Made by a program: the position numbers and the translations under genes
The notes under the pieces: model-generated
Databases searched by the model: none
The model's input: the letters and a program-made list of their open reading frames with translations, nothing else
Told to the model about the DNA's origin: nothing
Shown: positions 47,863-57,572 of the stretch, in pieces
Layout of the letters: every line of letters begins with the position of its first letter
How positions within the stretch are numbered: position 1 is the first letter of the stretch
DNA from: Micromonospora sp. WMMA1363
GTDB lineage: Bacteria > Actinomycetota > Actinomycetes > Mycobacteriales > Micromonosporaceae
Assembly (NCBI RefSeq): GCF_030345795.1
Contig: NZ_JAUALB010000001.1
Location: 3,650,001 to 3,714,000, forward strand
Direction of reading: 5' to 3'
DNA: 64,000 nt

Positions 47863-48621
47863 TCAGACGTTGCGGTCGTAAACCATCCGCAGCCCGATCA
47901 GGGTGATCATCGGCTCGTGGTGGGTGATCGTCCGACATTCGTTGATCACGAGCGAGGCCAGGCCGCCGGTGGCGATCACCGCCTTCACCTCGCCCAGCTC
48001 CTCGGCCATCCGCTCGACAATTCGGTCCACCTGGCCGGCGAAGCCGAAGTAGAGGCCAGACTGGAGGCACTCGACGGTGTTCTTGCCGACCACCGAGCGC
48101 GGTCGGGCCGCCTCCACCTTGCGGAGCTGGGCGGCGCGGGCAGCGAGTGCGTCGAAGGAGATCTCGATCCCCGGCGCGAACGCACCGCCCAGGAACTCCC
48201 CCCGACCGCTGATCACATCGAAGTTCGTGGTGGTGCCGAAGTCCACGACGATCGACGGCCCGCCGTAGAGGGTGTACGTGGCCAGGGTGTTGACCACCCG
48301 GTCGGCACCGACCTCCTTCGGGTTGTCGATCGCCAGCTGCACGCCGGTACGCACCCCGGGCTCGACGATCACATGCGGCAGCTCGGCGTAGTAGCGGTCG
48401 AGCATCGTCCGCAGCGAGCGCAGCGCGGCCGGCACGGTCGAGCACGCGGCCACCCCGGTGATCTCCACGGCGTCCCCAGCCAACAGGCCACGGAACATCA
48501 GCCCAAGCTCGTCGGCCGTCGACCGGGCATCGGTATTGATTCGCCAAGAATGCACCAGTTTGTCGCCGTCGAAGGTCGCCAGCACGGTGTTGGTGTTTCC
48601 GATGTCGATGCAGAGCAGCAC
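47863..48621 (-). CDS. coaX: Type III pantothenate kinase
   Basis: A 252-residue CoaX that phosphorylates pantothenate, the first step to coenzyme A. Landmarks are DIGNTNTVLA (about 5-14), GADRVVN (about 105) and VDFGTTTNFDVI (about 125-136). GTG start. It lies downstream of the panC/panD and nadBC genes in the same direction. The 308 bases between its stop and lysS contain only short imperfect repeats of GTAACGGACSCGGG at about 47765-47800. Confidence 0.95.
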   Translation of the reverse strand: MLLCIDIGNTNTVLATFDGDKLVHSWRINTDARSTADELGLMFRGLLAGDAVEITGVAACSTVPAALRSLRTMLDRYYAELPHVIVEPGVRTGVQLAIDNPKEVGADRVVNTLATYTLYGGPSIVVDFGTTTNFDVISGRGEFLGGAFAPGIEISFDALAARAAQLRKVEAARPRSVVGKNTVECLQSGLYFGFAGQVDRIVERMAEELGEVKAVIATGGLASLVINECRTITHHEPMITLIGLRMVYDRNV

Positions 48622-48880
48622 GCACGCAGCCTAGACAACCTTCCGACCAATGCGACACGCAGCGGCCGACCAACCGTATCCTGACAGCCATCACGACATG
48701 AACATCGGTCGATCCACGGCGCGCCGGACGGGGAACGGACGTGTCGGGGATGTGGTGGATCCGCGGGCGCAACGTGCTGCGCCGGCGCCGCCGGCACGTG
48801 CGGGTCCTGGCCGGCGGGGCGCTGTGGATGTCGACTCCCGGCTCGCCCAGGCGGCCTGAGCCGCTCCGTCCGCCACCCGC

Positions 48881-49774
48881 TCACTCCGTCCGCAGGTCCA
48901 GCGCGATATCCAGGATGGGCGAGGAGTGGGTGAGCGCGCCAACCGACAGGAAGTCCACACCGGTGGCGGCATACTCGGCCGCCCCGTCCAGGGTCAGCCC
49001 GCCGGTCGCCTCCAGTTCGGCCCGGTCCCCCACCGCGGCCACCACCTCGCGCAGCATCCGCGGGGTCATGTTGTCCAGCAGCAGAAAGCCCGCCCCGGCC
49101 CCGACCGCCTCGACCGCCTCGGCGACGGTGTCGACCTCCACCTGCACCGGCACGTCCGGGAACGACTCGCGGACCCGGCGGAAGGCCGCCGTGATCCCAC
49201 CCGCCGCCAGCTTGTGGTTGTCCTTGATCATGGCAACATCGTGCAGACCCATCCGCTTGTTGGTGCCGCCGCCCGCCCGCACGGCGTACTTCTCCAGCAT
49301 CCGCAGGCCCGGGGTGGTCTTACGGGTGTCGAGTACCGTCGCCTTCGTGCCGGCCAACGCGTCCGCCCAGGCACGGGTGTGGGTGGCCACCCCGGACATC
49401 CGGGAGAGCAGGTTGAGCGCGGTGCGCTCCGCCGTGAGCAGCAGCCGGGTCGGGCCGGTCACCGTCGCCAGCACGTCGCCGCGCGCCACGCGCTGCCCGT
49501 CGTGCGCCACCAGCGACACCTCGACCGCACGGCCCGTGCCGGTCACCTCGCCGACCAGCTCGAAAACGGCAGCGGCGACTGGCAGCCCGGCCACCACCCC
49601 GTCGGCGCGCGCCACCAGGTCGGCCGTGTCGTTCTGGCCGTCGGAGATCGTGGCGACGCTGGTCACGTCGAGGAAATCCGGGCCCAAGTCCTCGACGAGC
49701 GCGTCAGTCACCACCCGGCGTACCCGGTCCGGGTCCAGACCGGCGCCGCGTAACGCCCGGCTCGCCTCGGTCAC
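48881..49774 (-). CDS. nadC: Nicotinate-nucleotide pyrophosphorylase (carboxylating)
   Basis: A 297-residue quinolinate phosphoribosyltransferase making nicotinate mononucleotide in NAD synthesis. Landmarks are RMSGVATHTRAW, the PRPP/quinolinate motif TRKTTPGLR (about 152-160), NKRMGLHDVAMIKDNH and the C-terminal LDNMTPRMLREVV barrel segment. GTG start. It follows nadB by 55 bases. The 259 bases after it up to coaX hold a weak 53-codon rightward frame (48698-48859) that I do not accept as a gene. Confidence 0.96.
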   Translation of the reverse strand: MTEASRALRGAGLDPDRVRRVVTDALVEDLGPDFLDVTSVATISDGQNDTADLVARADGVVAGLPVAAAVFELVGEVTGTGRAVEVSLVAHDGQRVARGDVLATVTGPTRLLLTAERTALNLLSRMSGVATHTRAWADALAGTKATVLDTRKTTPGLRMLEKYAVRAGGGTNKRMGLHDVAMIKDNHKLAAGGITAAFRRVRESFPDVPVQVEVDTVAEAVEAVGAGAGFLLLDNMTPRMLREVVAAVGDRAELEATGGLTLDGAAEYAATGVDFLSVGALTHSSPILDIALDLRTE

Positions 49775-49829
49775 TGTGCCTCCTTAGTTCGCGACTGCGG
49801 GGCTCGCAAACCCAGCTCACTCCTCACAC

Positions 49830-51524
49830 TCACCAAGCCCCCTCCCACGTCAGCCCCAGCCGGCCTCGCGCCCCGATCGTGCCGACCAAGTGGCCGCGCC
49901 ACCGCTCGTCGGCCACCGGGAAATCCTCCCGCCAGTGGCAGCCCCGGGTCTCCGCACGGGCATACGCGGCGGCCACCAGCGTCGACGCCACGGTGAGCAG
50001 GTTCGTCGCCTCCCAGTCCGGGGTGCGGGGCACACCCCGGCCGTCGCCCACGGCGGACAGCGCGGCGGCCGTGTCGGCCAGCGTCGCGGCGGACCGCAGC
50101 ACACCCGCCCCACGGGTCATCGATCGTTGCAGGGCCGGCGTGCCGGTGGCCGGCAGCACCCAGCCCTCACCGCCGGCCCAGGCCCCGGTCGGCGCCGGTT
50201 TCGCCTGCTCCGGCAGGCCGGCCGCCAGGTCGTCGGCGATCCGGCGGGAGAACACCAGCCCCTCCAGCAGGGAGTTGCTGGCCAGCCGGTTCGCGCCGTG
50301 CACACCGGTGCAGGCGACCTCGCCGCAGGCGTACAGGCCCGCAATCGACGTGCGGCCGCGCAGATCGGTGCGGACGCCGCCGGAGGCGTAGTGGGCGGCC
50401 GGGGCGACCGGAATCAGATCGGTCGCCGGGTCGACGCCGATGGCCAGGCAGGACGCCACGATCGTGGGGAACCGCCGGGCCAGGAAGTCGCCGCCGAGGT
50501 GCCGCGCGTCGAGAAAGACGTGGTCCGCGCCGGTGGCGAGCAGCATCCGGTGGATGCCCTTGGCGACCACGTCCCGGGGGGCCAGCTCGGCCAGGTCGTG
50601 CTGCCCCACCATGAACCGCTTGCCGTCGCCGTCCACCAGGTGCGCGCCCTCGCCACGCAATGCCTCGGAGACCAGCGGCTGCTGGGCGTGCCCGGTGCCG
50701 GGCACACGGGCGGGTTCCGGCACGATGAGCGCGGTCGGATGGAACTGAACGAACTCCACGTCGGTGACGGCGGCGCCGGCCCGCAGCGCGAGCGCCACCC
50801 CGTCGCCGGTGGAGACAGCCGGGTTCGTGGTAGCCGCGAAGATCTGGCCCATTCCGCCGGTGGCGAGCACCACGGCGCGGCCCAGGACGGCACCCACCCC
50901 GTCCTCGCTGCCCTCGCCCAGCACGTGCAGGGTGACACCACAGGCCGGCCCGAGTCCGTCCGGGCCGTCGCCCGGGGCCCGCAGCAGGTCCAGCACCAAT
51001 GCGTGCTCGACCAGCCGGATCCACGGGTCCCGGCGGACCGCGGCGTGCAGTGCCCGCTGCACCTCCGCACCGGTGGCGTCGCCGCCGGCGTGCACGATGC
51101 GGTCCGCCCGGTGCCCGCCCTCGCGGGTCAGCATCAGCGAGCCGTCCCGATTGCGGTCGAATTCGGCGCCGATCCGCATCAGCTCCCGCAGCCGGATCGG
51201 CCCCTCCTCGACGAGGACGCGGACCGCTGCCGGGTCACAGAGCCCGACCCCGGCGATCTCGGTGTCCGAGGCGTGCGCCGCCGGGCTGTCGTGGGGGTCG
51301 AGCACCGCCGCGATGCCGCCCTGCGCCCAGCGGGTCGACCCCTCGTCGATGTCGACCTTGGTGACCACGGTGACGTGCAGGCCGGCCTCGCGCAGATGCA
51401 GCGCGGCGGTCAACCCGGCCACACCGGAGCCGACAACGACCACGTCGGTCGTCTCCACCCAGCCGGGCGCGGGGGCGGCCAGCAGGCGGGGCAGGCCCGG
51501 CAGGTCGCCGGTCGGTAGGTCCAT
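49830..51524 (-). CDS. nadB: L-aspartate oxidase
   Basis: A 564-residue FAD enzyme that turns aspartate into iminoaspartate for quinolinate synthesis. The FAD-binding motif VVGSGVAGLTAAL (about 32-44), GGHRADRIVHAGGDATG (about 140-156), substrate-binding HPTAL and the C-terminal helical domain are all present. ATG 51524 is chosen over the earlier in-frame start. nadA, the partner quinolinate synthase, is not in the window. Confidence 0.95.
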   Translation of the reverse strand: MDLPTGDLPGLPRLLAAPAPGWVETTDVVVVGSGVAGLTAALHLREAGLHVTVVTKVDIDEGSTRWAQGGIAAVLDPHDSPAAHASDTEIAGVGLCDPAAVRVLVEEGPIRLRELMRIGAEFDRNRDGSLMLTREGGHRADRIVHAGGDATGAEVQRALHAAVRRDPWIRLVEHALVLDLLRAPGDGPDGLGPACGVTLHVLGEGSEDGVGAVLGRAVVLATGGMGQIFAATTNPAVSTGDGVALALRAGAAVTDVEFVQFHPTALIVPEPARVPGTGHAQQPLVSEALRGEGAHLVDGDGKRFMVGQHDLAELAPRDVVAKGIHRMLLATGADHVFLDARHLGGDFLARRFPTIVASCLAIGVDPATDLIPVAPAAHYASGGVRTDLRGRTSIAGLYACGEVACTGVHGANRLASNSLLEGLVFSRRIADDLAAGLPEQAKPAPTGAWAGGEGWVLPATGTPALQRSMTRGAGVLRSAATLADTAAALSAVGDGRGVPRTPDWEATNLLTVASTLVAAAYARAETRGCHWREDFPVADERWRGHLVGTIGARGRLGLTWEGAW

Positions 51525-51705
51525 GCCCCAAGTCAACCCGAAGGTCACTCACGAAGGGTGGCGGGGGTGGAACAAGTGGTTTGGGCTACGGCGTGCCGGA
51601 TCAGCCCACCCGCCGCCACCTCGTCGACCGGGCCGGTGGGCGTGGCGTCGCCGGGTCAGCCGCACCGCCAGCCAGCGGATGGCGCTGTCCAGCGAGCTCC
51701 CGCCC

Positions 51706-52599
51706 TCAGCGGCTGCGGACCGGCAGACCGGCCGGGCCCGCACCCTTCAGGGAGCCGATGGTCGTCCGGTCGCTGAGCCACAGGTAGCAGCGGACCCCCC
51801 GGTCGCCGACCCGCCACCGGCCGGCTCCGGGCGGGCGGACCACGACGTCGGCGCGGAACCGCAACGCCACGTCGTCCGGGACGCCGACGTGGCGGGCGAT
51901 CGCGCTGCGGCAGCCGGCGTAGAGCGATGCCCAGTCGGCGTCCCGGGCAGGGTACGGCCGGTCCGGCGCCCGCCATACCCCGACGAACTCGGCGTCGTGG
52001 CGGACGGCGCACTCCACTGGAAGTAGCGTCGCCACGCCGCCACCCGCGTCCCGTCGACTCCGCTGGCAGCCGAGCCGCAACGGCGACGGACCGGCCAGCG
52101 CGTTCCGGAGGCCGCCGACCCGGGTGACCGCGGTGGCGGCGGCCTCGGCGGTGGTCATCTCGGTCAGGTCGCAGCGATACCAGCGGGAGCCGGACGTCCA
52201 GCCGGTGGCCGACGGCACCGCCACCGACAACCGCAGCCGCCCGACCCGCCAGTCGTCACCCACGTACTCGACGACTCGGGTGTCGCAGTCGGCGAACGCG
52301 CCCCGGAAATCGGCCGAACCACCGGCCGGCGGGTCCTCCTGGGCCGCCGGAAACGACCCCACGTGCACGGTCTCGACCCGGTGCGGCACCGCGCAGTCGA
52401 CCGGCTGGTACACGTCCAACGGCACCACGGCGGCGAAGTCGGCGAGGTGACAGACGCCCGCCTCCGGCGTGAACGGGCCGGCCGCCGGCAGACTTTTCCA
52501 GTCGTCGGTCAGATCGCCGTCGGTCTCACCGGCGCACCCGCCCAGCAACGCTCCCGCGGCAATAACGGTGAGAATGCCACGCCCGACCCGCTGTCTCAC
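51706..52599 (-). CDS. Septum-formation-domain lipoprotein
   Basis: A 297-residue lipoprotein (lipobox ALLGGC, Cys22) with two repeats of the Cys-containing septum-formation (PF13845-type) fold, about 48-145 and 170-280: CHLADFAAVVPLDVYQPVDC, and later LLPVECAVRHDAEFVGVW. The even number of Cys suggests disulfides. It sits between nadB and panD but has no obvious metabolic link to them. Function unknown. Confidence 0.7.
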   Translation of the reverse strand: MRQRVGRGILTVIAAGALLGGCAGETDGDLTDDWKSLPAAGPFTPEAGVCHLADFAAVVPLDVYQPVDCAVPHRVETVHVGSFPAAQEDPPAGGSADFRGAFADCDTRVVEYVGDDWRVGRLRLSVAVPSATGWTSGSRWYRCDLTEMTTAEAAATAVTRVGGLRNALAGPSPLRLGCQRSRRDAGGGVATLLPVECAVRHDAEFVGVWRAPDRPYPARDADWASLYAGCRSAIARHVGVPDDVALRFRADVVVRPPGAGRWRVGDRGVRCYLWLSDRTTIGSLKGAGPAGLPVRSR

Positions 52600-52775
52600 G
52601 CCGCCTCCCCCAGCCGACGCCCACCCCGCCAGCGTAACGGTGAATCACCCCCCGGTGACAGACCGGATCCTCGCCCCAGACCACGCGATCCTGCGGTTTC
52701 TGTCGGAACATCTGACGTGGAGGCGCAGACAGCCGCAACCAGGGTGCAAGATCGCGGCGGACAGGTCGGGGCGGG

Positions 52776-53204
52776 TCAGGGGAGGGCGGCCGCGAGGGGG
52801 TTCGGGGTCGGGTCACCCGCGGTGCCGGGGACGGCCGTCGTGGGATCGGCGGTCAGGTCGACGATGCGGTTCGCCGCGTCGACGTGCACGACCTTCGGCT
52901 GGTACCAGCGGGCCTCGGCGTCGTCGAGCAGCCCATACGAGATGAGGATGACCAGGTCGCCGGGGTGCACGAGGTGGGCGGCGGCACCGTTGATGCCGAT
53001 CACGCCACTCCCCCGCTCGCCCGGGATCACGTACGTCTCCAGCCGGGCGCCGTTGGTGATGTCCACGATCGCCACCTGCTCGCCGGGCAGCAGGTCGGCC
53101 GCGTCGAGCAGGTCCTGGTCCACCGTCACCGACCCGACGTAGTGCAGGTCGGCCTGGGTCACCGTGGCCCGGTGGATCTTCGACTTGAGCATGGTGCGCA
53201 GCAT
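52776..53204 (-). CDS. panD: Aspartate 1-decarboxylase proenzyme
   Basis: A 142-residue PanD making beta-alanine for pantothenate. It begins [20 protein letters not shown], and self-cleavage at Gly24-Ser25 (HYVGSVTVD) makes the pyruvoyl cofactor. The C-terminal tail beyond about residue 115 is Pro/Ala/Thr-rich and probably disordered, as in mycobacteria. It follows panC by 26 bases. Confidence 0.96.
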   Translation of the reverse strand: MLRTMLKSKIHRATVTQADLHYVGSVTVDQDLLDAADLLPGEQVAIVDITNGARLETYVIPGERGSGVIGINGAAAHLVHPGDLVILISYGLLDDAEARWYQPKVVHVDAANRIVDLTADPTTAVPGTAGDPTPNPLAAALP

Positions 53205-53230
53205 CGGGGGCCTTTCGACTGGTGGTCGGG

Positions 53231-54079
53231 TCAGGATCGGGGGGCGAGCCGGATCGGCGCGTTGTCGATCAGGCGAGTGGTGCCGACCCGGGCGGCGATG
53301 AGCAGCCGCGCCGGACCGGCGACCGGCCCGGGCTCCAGATCCGGGTCGGTGAGCACCAGGTAGTCCAGCCGCGCGCCCGGCGTACCGGAGCCGAGGGCGG
53401 CGTGCGCGGCGGCCAGGACCGCGTCGGCGGGCGCGCCCGCGTCGGCGGCCTCCGCCCCGGCACGCAGCGCCGCCGACAGGCTCAGCGCGGCCCCGCGCTC
53501 GCCGGGCGACAGATACCGGTTGCGGCTGGACAGCGCCAGCCCGTCGGGTTCCCGGACCGTCGGCACCCCGACGATCTCCACCGGCACGTCGAGGTCCCGG
53601 GTCATCCGGCGGACCAGGGTGAGCTGCTGGTAGTCCTTCTCGCCGAAGAACGCCACGTCCGGGCCGGTGAGTTGCAGCAGCTTCAGCACCACGGTGAGTA
53701 CCCCGTGGAAGAAGCCGGGGCGGCTCTGGCCCTCCAACTCCTCGCCGAGCTGGCCCGGATGTACCCGGACCCGGGGCTGACCGTCCGGGTACATGTCCGC
53801 GACGGCGGGCGCGAAGACCACGTCCACGCCGGCCCGCCGGCAGATCTCCAGATCCGCGTCGATTGTCCGCGGATAACGGTCGAAGTCCTCGTTCGGCCCG
53901 AACTGGAGCGGGTTGACGAAAATCGTGACGAGTACGCTGTCAGCCCGCTCGCGAGCCGCCCGCAGCAGCACCTCGTGTCCTCGGTGCAGGGCGCCCATGG
54001 TCATGACAACGCCGACCGTGCCGTCGAGAGCTTTGCGCGCCGCCGCCAGCTCGGCCCGGGTGTGCACCAACTCGGTCAC
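53231..54079 (-). CDS. panC: Pantothenate synthetase
   Basis: A 282-residue PanC that joins pantoate and beta-alanine. ATP-binding motifs are [10 protein letters not shown] (about 26-35) and SSRNRYLS (about 188-195), with [13 protein letters not shown] and [11 protein letters not shown] between. The GTG overlaps the stop of the DUF2520 gene (GTGA). Confidence 0.97.
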   Translation of the reverse strand: MTELVHTRAELAAARKALDGTVGVVMTMGALHRGHEVLLRAARERADSVLVTIFVNPLQFGPNEDFDRYPRTIDADLEICRRAGVDVVFAPAVADMYPDGQPRVRVHPGQLGEELEGQSRPGFFHGVLTVVLKLLQLTGPDVAFFGEKDYQQLTLVRRMTRDLDVPVEIVGVPTVREPDGLALSSRNRYLSPGERGAALSLSAALRAGAEAADAGAPADAVLAAAHAALGSGTPGARLDYLVLTDPDLEPGPVAGPARLLIAARVGTTRLIDNAPIRLAPRS

Positions 54080-55023
54080 GCGGCCACCTCCCGATCCGTC
54101 CCACTCAACACGCCCAGCAGCGGCTCCGCGTCCTCCGGGCGCAGCCGCCCGGCCGCGATCGCGCGGTCCGCGGTCCGTCGTGCCAACGCCAGGTAGGGCC
54201 CCACGGATTCCGGTGCGGTCGCCGCGAGTCGAGCCAGGTGCCGTCGGACCGTACCGGCGTCGCCCCGGGACACCGGGCCGGTCAGCGCGTCGTCGCCGAG
54301 GCGGAGCGCGTTCTCCAGCGCGGCCCTCAGCAGCGGAGCGAGCACCTTGTCGGGTTGACCCACCCCGGCGTCACGCAGCCGGTCGGCCGCCTCGTTGACC
54401 AGCGTCACCAGATGGTTGGCGCCGTGCGCCAACGCCGCGTGGTACAGCGGCCGGTCCGCCTCGCCGATCCACTCCGGCACGCCACCGAGGTCGGCGACGA
54501 GCCGGGCGGCGAGCGGGCGCAGCTCGGCCGGCGCGGTCACCCCATACGAGATGCCGGCCAGTCGGGCGAGGTCGTCCGGCGTACCGGTGAAGGTCATGGC
54601 CGGGTGCAGGGCCAGTGGACGGACGCCGATCCCGGTGGCCGGGGCCAACACCGCCAGCCCGTGCGCACCGGAGGTGTGCGCGACCACCTGGCCGGGGCGC
54701 AGCGCGCCGGCGCGGGCGAGCCCGGCGACCACGCCGGCGAGCGCGTCGTCCGGCACCGCGAGCAGCAGAAGGTCGGTCGCGGCCTGGGCCACCGAGGTGG
54801 CCGAGCGACACGGAACGGCGGGGAGCAGCAGCGCCAGCCGGGCGCGAGACGCGCCGGACATCCCGGCGGCGGCGACCACCCGGTGGCCGGCGGCGGCGAG
54901 AGCGGCCCCCAGCACTGCACCGACCCGACCGGCGCCGATCACGCCGACGGTCAACGCACGGGGAACGGACGCGTGGGCCGGCCCTTCGGCCGGCCCGGGA
55001 CGCGGGCGCAGCGGAGCGCTCAT
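54076..55023 (-). CDS. Rossmann-fold DUF2520 protein, coupled to panC
   Basis: A 315-residue protein. An N-terminal NAD(P)-binding Rossmann domain has [16 protein letters not shown] (about 27-42) and AHTSGAHG (about 114-121). The C-terminal DUF2520 helical domain begins HPAMTFTG and includes [18 protein letters not shown]. The fold resembles ketopantoate and 6-phosphogluconate dehydrogenases. It overlaps panC by four bases and is the equivalent of the gene before panC in mycobacteria. It may act as an oxidoreductase of pantothenate synthesis, but this is not established. Confidence 0.85.
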   Translation of the reverse strand: MSAPLRPRPGPAEGPAHASVPRALTVGVIGAGRVGAVLGAALAAAGHRVVAAAGMSGASRARLALLLPAVPCRSATSVAQAATDLLLLAVPDDALAGVVAGLARAGALRPGQVVAHTSGAHGLAVLAPATGIGVRPLALHPAMTFTGTPDDLARLAGISYGVTAPAELRPLAARLVADLGGVPEWIGEADRPLYHAALAHGANHLVTLVNEAADRLRDAGVGQPDKVLAPLLRAALENALRLGDDALTGPVSRGDAGTVRRHLARLAATAPESVGPYLALARRTADRAIAAGRLRPEDAEPLLGVLSGTDREVAA

Positions 55024-55248
55024 GTGACGATCCAGTCCTCGAGAAGGGGTACCGGTCGATCGCCAGTATGCGCCGCGGCGACGGAACCGAACCAAGAAGG
55101 TGTGAAAACCTTCACCAATGGGGGTGACCGGGGTTGAGCAGGGCCCTGTTCCCCACCGACGGCAGCGCCGGGCCCGGGGATGGTGGGTGATCTCGGGTGC
55201 GTCACCGTAGGGTCGCACGGTGACGCACCCTCGAACCGGACTGAACTG

Positions 55249-56373
55249 ATGTCGGTACGCTGGCGAGATGCAATGGACCGGGCGCTGTACGGCCCAGGCG
55301 GCTTCTTCGTCTCCGGCGCCGGCCCGGCCGGTCACTTCCGCACCAGCGTCCACGCCTCACCCGCATTCGCCTCGGCGCTGCTCCGCCTGATCACGTCGGT
55401 CGACGAGGCTCTCCGGCATCCCCCGGCCTTCGCCGTCGTCGACGTCGGAGCCGGTCGCGGAGAACTGGTGCGTTCCCTCGCCGCGTTGCTCGCAACCGGG
55501 GTTCGCGGCGAGCCCCCGCCGGGCGTCGCCGGTCCGCCGCGGGCCACGCCGGTGCCGCTGGCTCAGCGGGTACGGTTCACCGCGGTCGAACTCGCCCCGC
55601 GCCCCGCGGGCCTGCCCGAGCAGATCACCTGGCTGGACGAGATTCCCGCGGGCATCACCGGCGTCCTCCTGGCCACCGAATGGCTCGACAACGTTCCGCT
55701 GGACCTGGCCGTCCCCACCTCCGAGGGCTGGCGCTACCTCCTGGTCGACCCCAGCAGCGGCGACGAAACAGTCGGCGCCCCGGTCAGCGGCGCCGACACC
55801 GCCTGGCTGACCACCTGGTGGCCCGGCCCCGCCTCCACCCAGTTGACCAGGAAGCACCCAGCTTCGATTGGCCCTGGACCGGACGAAAACCTGTCGACCA
55901 ACGGGGAGGGTGCGCGGGCGGAGATCGGCCGGAGCAGGGACGAGGCTTGGGCGGCGGCGGTGAGCCGGGTCGAGCGGGGAGTGGCGGTGGCGGTGGATTA
56001 CGGGCACCTGCGGACCGGGCGGCCGATGAACGGGACACTGACCGGGTACCGAGGTGGGCGGCAGGTGCGCCCGATACCGGACGGATCGTGCGATGTCACC
56101 GCGCACGTCGCCATGGACTCGGTCGCCGCCGCCGGTGAGCGGGTCGCGCGGTGCGCGCACTCCCTGGTGTCGCAGCGGGAGGCGCTACGAGCGCTCGGGG
56201 CCGACGGCTGCCGGCCACCGTTGAGCCTGGCCGCCCGGGACCCCGCGGGGTACCTGCGGGCGCTGGCCGCCGCGTCGGCGGCAGCCGAACTGACCGACCC
56301 GGCCGGCCTCGGCGGACACCGGTGGCTACTCCAACCGGTCGGCGTCGCCGTCGACCCGCTCGTGGCACGATGA
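55249..56373 (+). CDS. MidA/NDUFAF7-like SAM-dependent methyltransferase
   Basis: A 374-residue methyltransferase of the MidA (PF02636-like) family. It has the N-terminal YGPGGFF and [13 protein letters not shown] segment, the SAM motif [12 protein letters not shown] (about 62-73), [12 protein letters not shown] (about 142-153) and a C-terminal stretch [20 protein letters not shown] and SCDVTAHV that follows the family closely. The mitochondrial relative NDUFAF7 methylates an arginine in the NuoD-type subunit of complex I. Here the gene overlaps a nuoD gene by four bases. ATG 55249 is used; ATG 55273 is possible, with a TACGCT hexamer before it. Confidence 0.8.
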   Translation: MSVRWRDAMDRALYGPGGFFVSGAGPAGHFRTSVHASPAFASALLRLITSVDEALRHPPAFAVVDVGAGRGELVRSLAALLATGVRGEPPPGVAGPPRATPVPLAQRVRFTAVELAPRPAGLPEQITWLDEIPAGITGVLLATEWLDNVPLDLAVPTSEGWRYLLVDPSSGDETVGAPVSGADTAWLTTWWPGPASTQLTRKHPASIGPGPDENLSTNGEGARAEIGRSRDEAWAAAVSRVERGVAVAVDYGHLRTGRPMNGTLTGYRGGRQVRPIPDGSCDVTAHVAMDSVAAAGERVARCAHSLVSQREALRALGADGCRPPLSLAARDPAGYLRALAAASAAAELTDPAGLGGHRWLLQPVGVAVDPLVAR

Positions 56374-57536
56374 CGGGCATGACCACGGACGCCGGCCTTC
56401 GCGAACTGACCGTCGGCACCGGCGCCGGCGGAGAGCAGCTCGGCACCGACATGGTGCTCAACATCGGTCCACAGCATCCCTCGACGCACGGCGTACTCCG
56501 GCTACGGCTCGTGCTCGACGGCGAGCACGTGGTGAGCGCCGAACCGATCATCGGGTACATGCACCGGGGCGCGGAGAAGCTGTTCGAGGTCCGCGACTAC
56601 CGGCAGATCATCGTGCTGGCCAACCGCCACGACTGGCTGTCCGCCTTCTCCAGCGAGCTGGGCGTGGTACTGGCCGTGGAGCGCCTGATGGGCATGGAGG
56701 TTCCGGAGCGGGCAACCTGGCTACGGATGGCGCTCGCCGAGCTGAACCGGGTGCTCAACCACCTGATGTTCCTCGGCTCGTACCCGCTGGAGATCGGCGC
56801 GATCACCCCGATGTTCTACGCGTTCCGGGAACGGGAGACCCTCCAGGCGGTCATGGAGGAGGTGTCCGGTGGCCGGGTCCACTACATGTTCAACCGGGTC
56901 GGCGGCCTGAAGGAGGAGGTGCCGGCGGGCTGGACCGGACGGGCCAGGGCGGCCATCGGCGAGGTACGCCGCCGGATGCCGGACCTGGACCACCTGATCC
57001 GGCGCAACGACATCTTCCTGGCCCGCACGGTCGGGGTGGGGGTGCTGTCGGCGGCGGACGCCGCCGCGTACGGCGCGTCCGGGCCGGTCGCCCGGGCGTC
57101 CGGACTCGACCTCGACCTGCGCCGCGACGAACCGTACCTGGCCTACGACCAGCTCGACGTCCCGGTGGTGACCCGCACCGCCGGGGACTGCCACGCCCGC
57201 TTCGAGGTGCTGCTCGACCAGGTGTACGCCTCGCTCGACCTCGCCGGCCAGTGCCTGGACCGGGTGGACCGGCTCACCGGCCCGATCAACACCCGGCTAC
57301 CCAAGGTGCTCAAGGCACCCGAGGGGCACACCTACGCCTGGACGGAGAACCCGCTCGGCATCAACGGCTACTACCTGGTGTCTCGAGGCGAGAAGACGCC
57401 GTGGCGGCTGAAGCTACGCACCGCGTCGTACGCCAACGTGCAGGCGCTGTCCACCCTGCTGCCCGGCTGCCTGGTGCCCGACCTGATCGCCATCCTCGGC
57501 TCGATGTTCTTCGTGGTCGGCGACATCGACAAGTAG
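56370..57536 (+). CDS. nuoD: NADH-quinone oxidoreductase subunit D, stand-alone copy
   Basis: A 388-residue 49-kDa-type subunit of complex [18 protein letters not shown] (about 29-45), [12 protein letters not shown] (about 62-73) and the terminal GDIDK. The quinone-site His is present. The arginine that NDUFAF7 methylates in animals is conserved as Arg86 in [12 protein letters not shown] 56370 overlaps the methyltransferase stop; ATG 56379 is an alternative. No other nuo gene is nearby, so this is a second or isolated copy apart from the main nuo operon, or part of a related complex. Confidence 0.9.
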   Translation: MTGMTTDAGLRELTVGTGAGGEQLGTDMVLNIGPQHPSTHGVLRLRLVLDGEHVVSAEPIIGYMHRGAEKLFEVRDYRQIIVLANRHDWLSAFSSELGVVLAVERLMGMEVPERATWLRMALAELNRVLNHLMFLGSYPLEIGAITPMFYAFRERETLQAVMEEVSGGRVHYMFNRVGGLKEEVPAGWTGRARAAIGEVRRRMPDLDHLIRRNDIFLARTVGVGVLSAADAAAYGASGPVARASGLDLDLRRDEPYLAYDQLDVPVVTRTAGDCHARFEVLLDQVYASLDLAGQCLDRVDRLTGPINTRLPKVLKAPEGHTYAWTENPLGINGYYLVSRGEKTPWRLKLRTASYANVQALSTLLPGCLVPDLIAILGSMFFVVGDIDK

Positions 57537-57572
57537 CCCGGCGCGCGACGGACGGTGGGCCGGACGGCCCGG

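Noticed and set aside
48698..48859. Small rightward ORF between coaX and nadC
   Set aside because: Arg/Ala/Gly-rich composition typical of random GC-rich frames, with no RBS and no motif.
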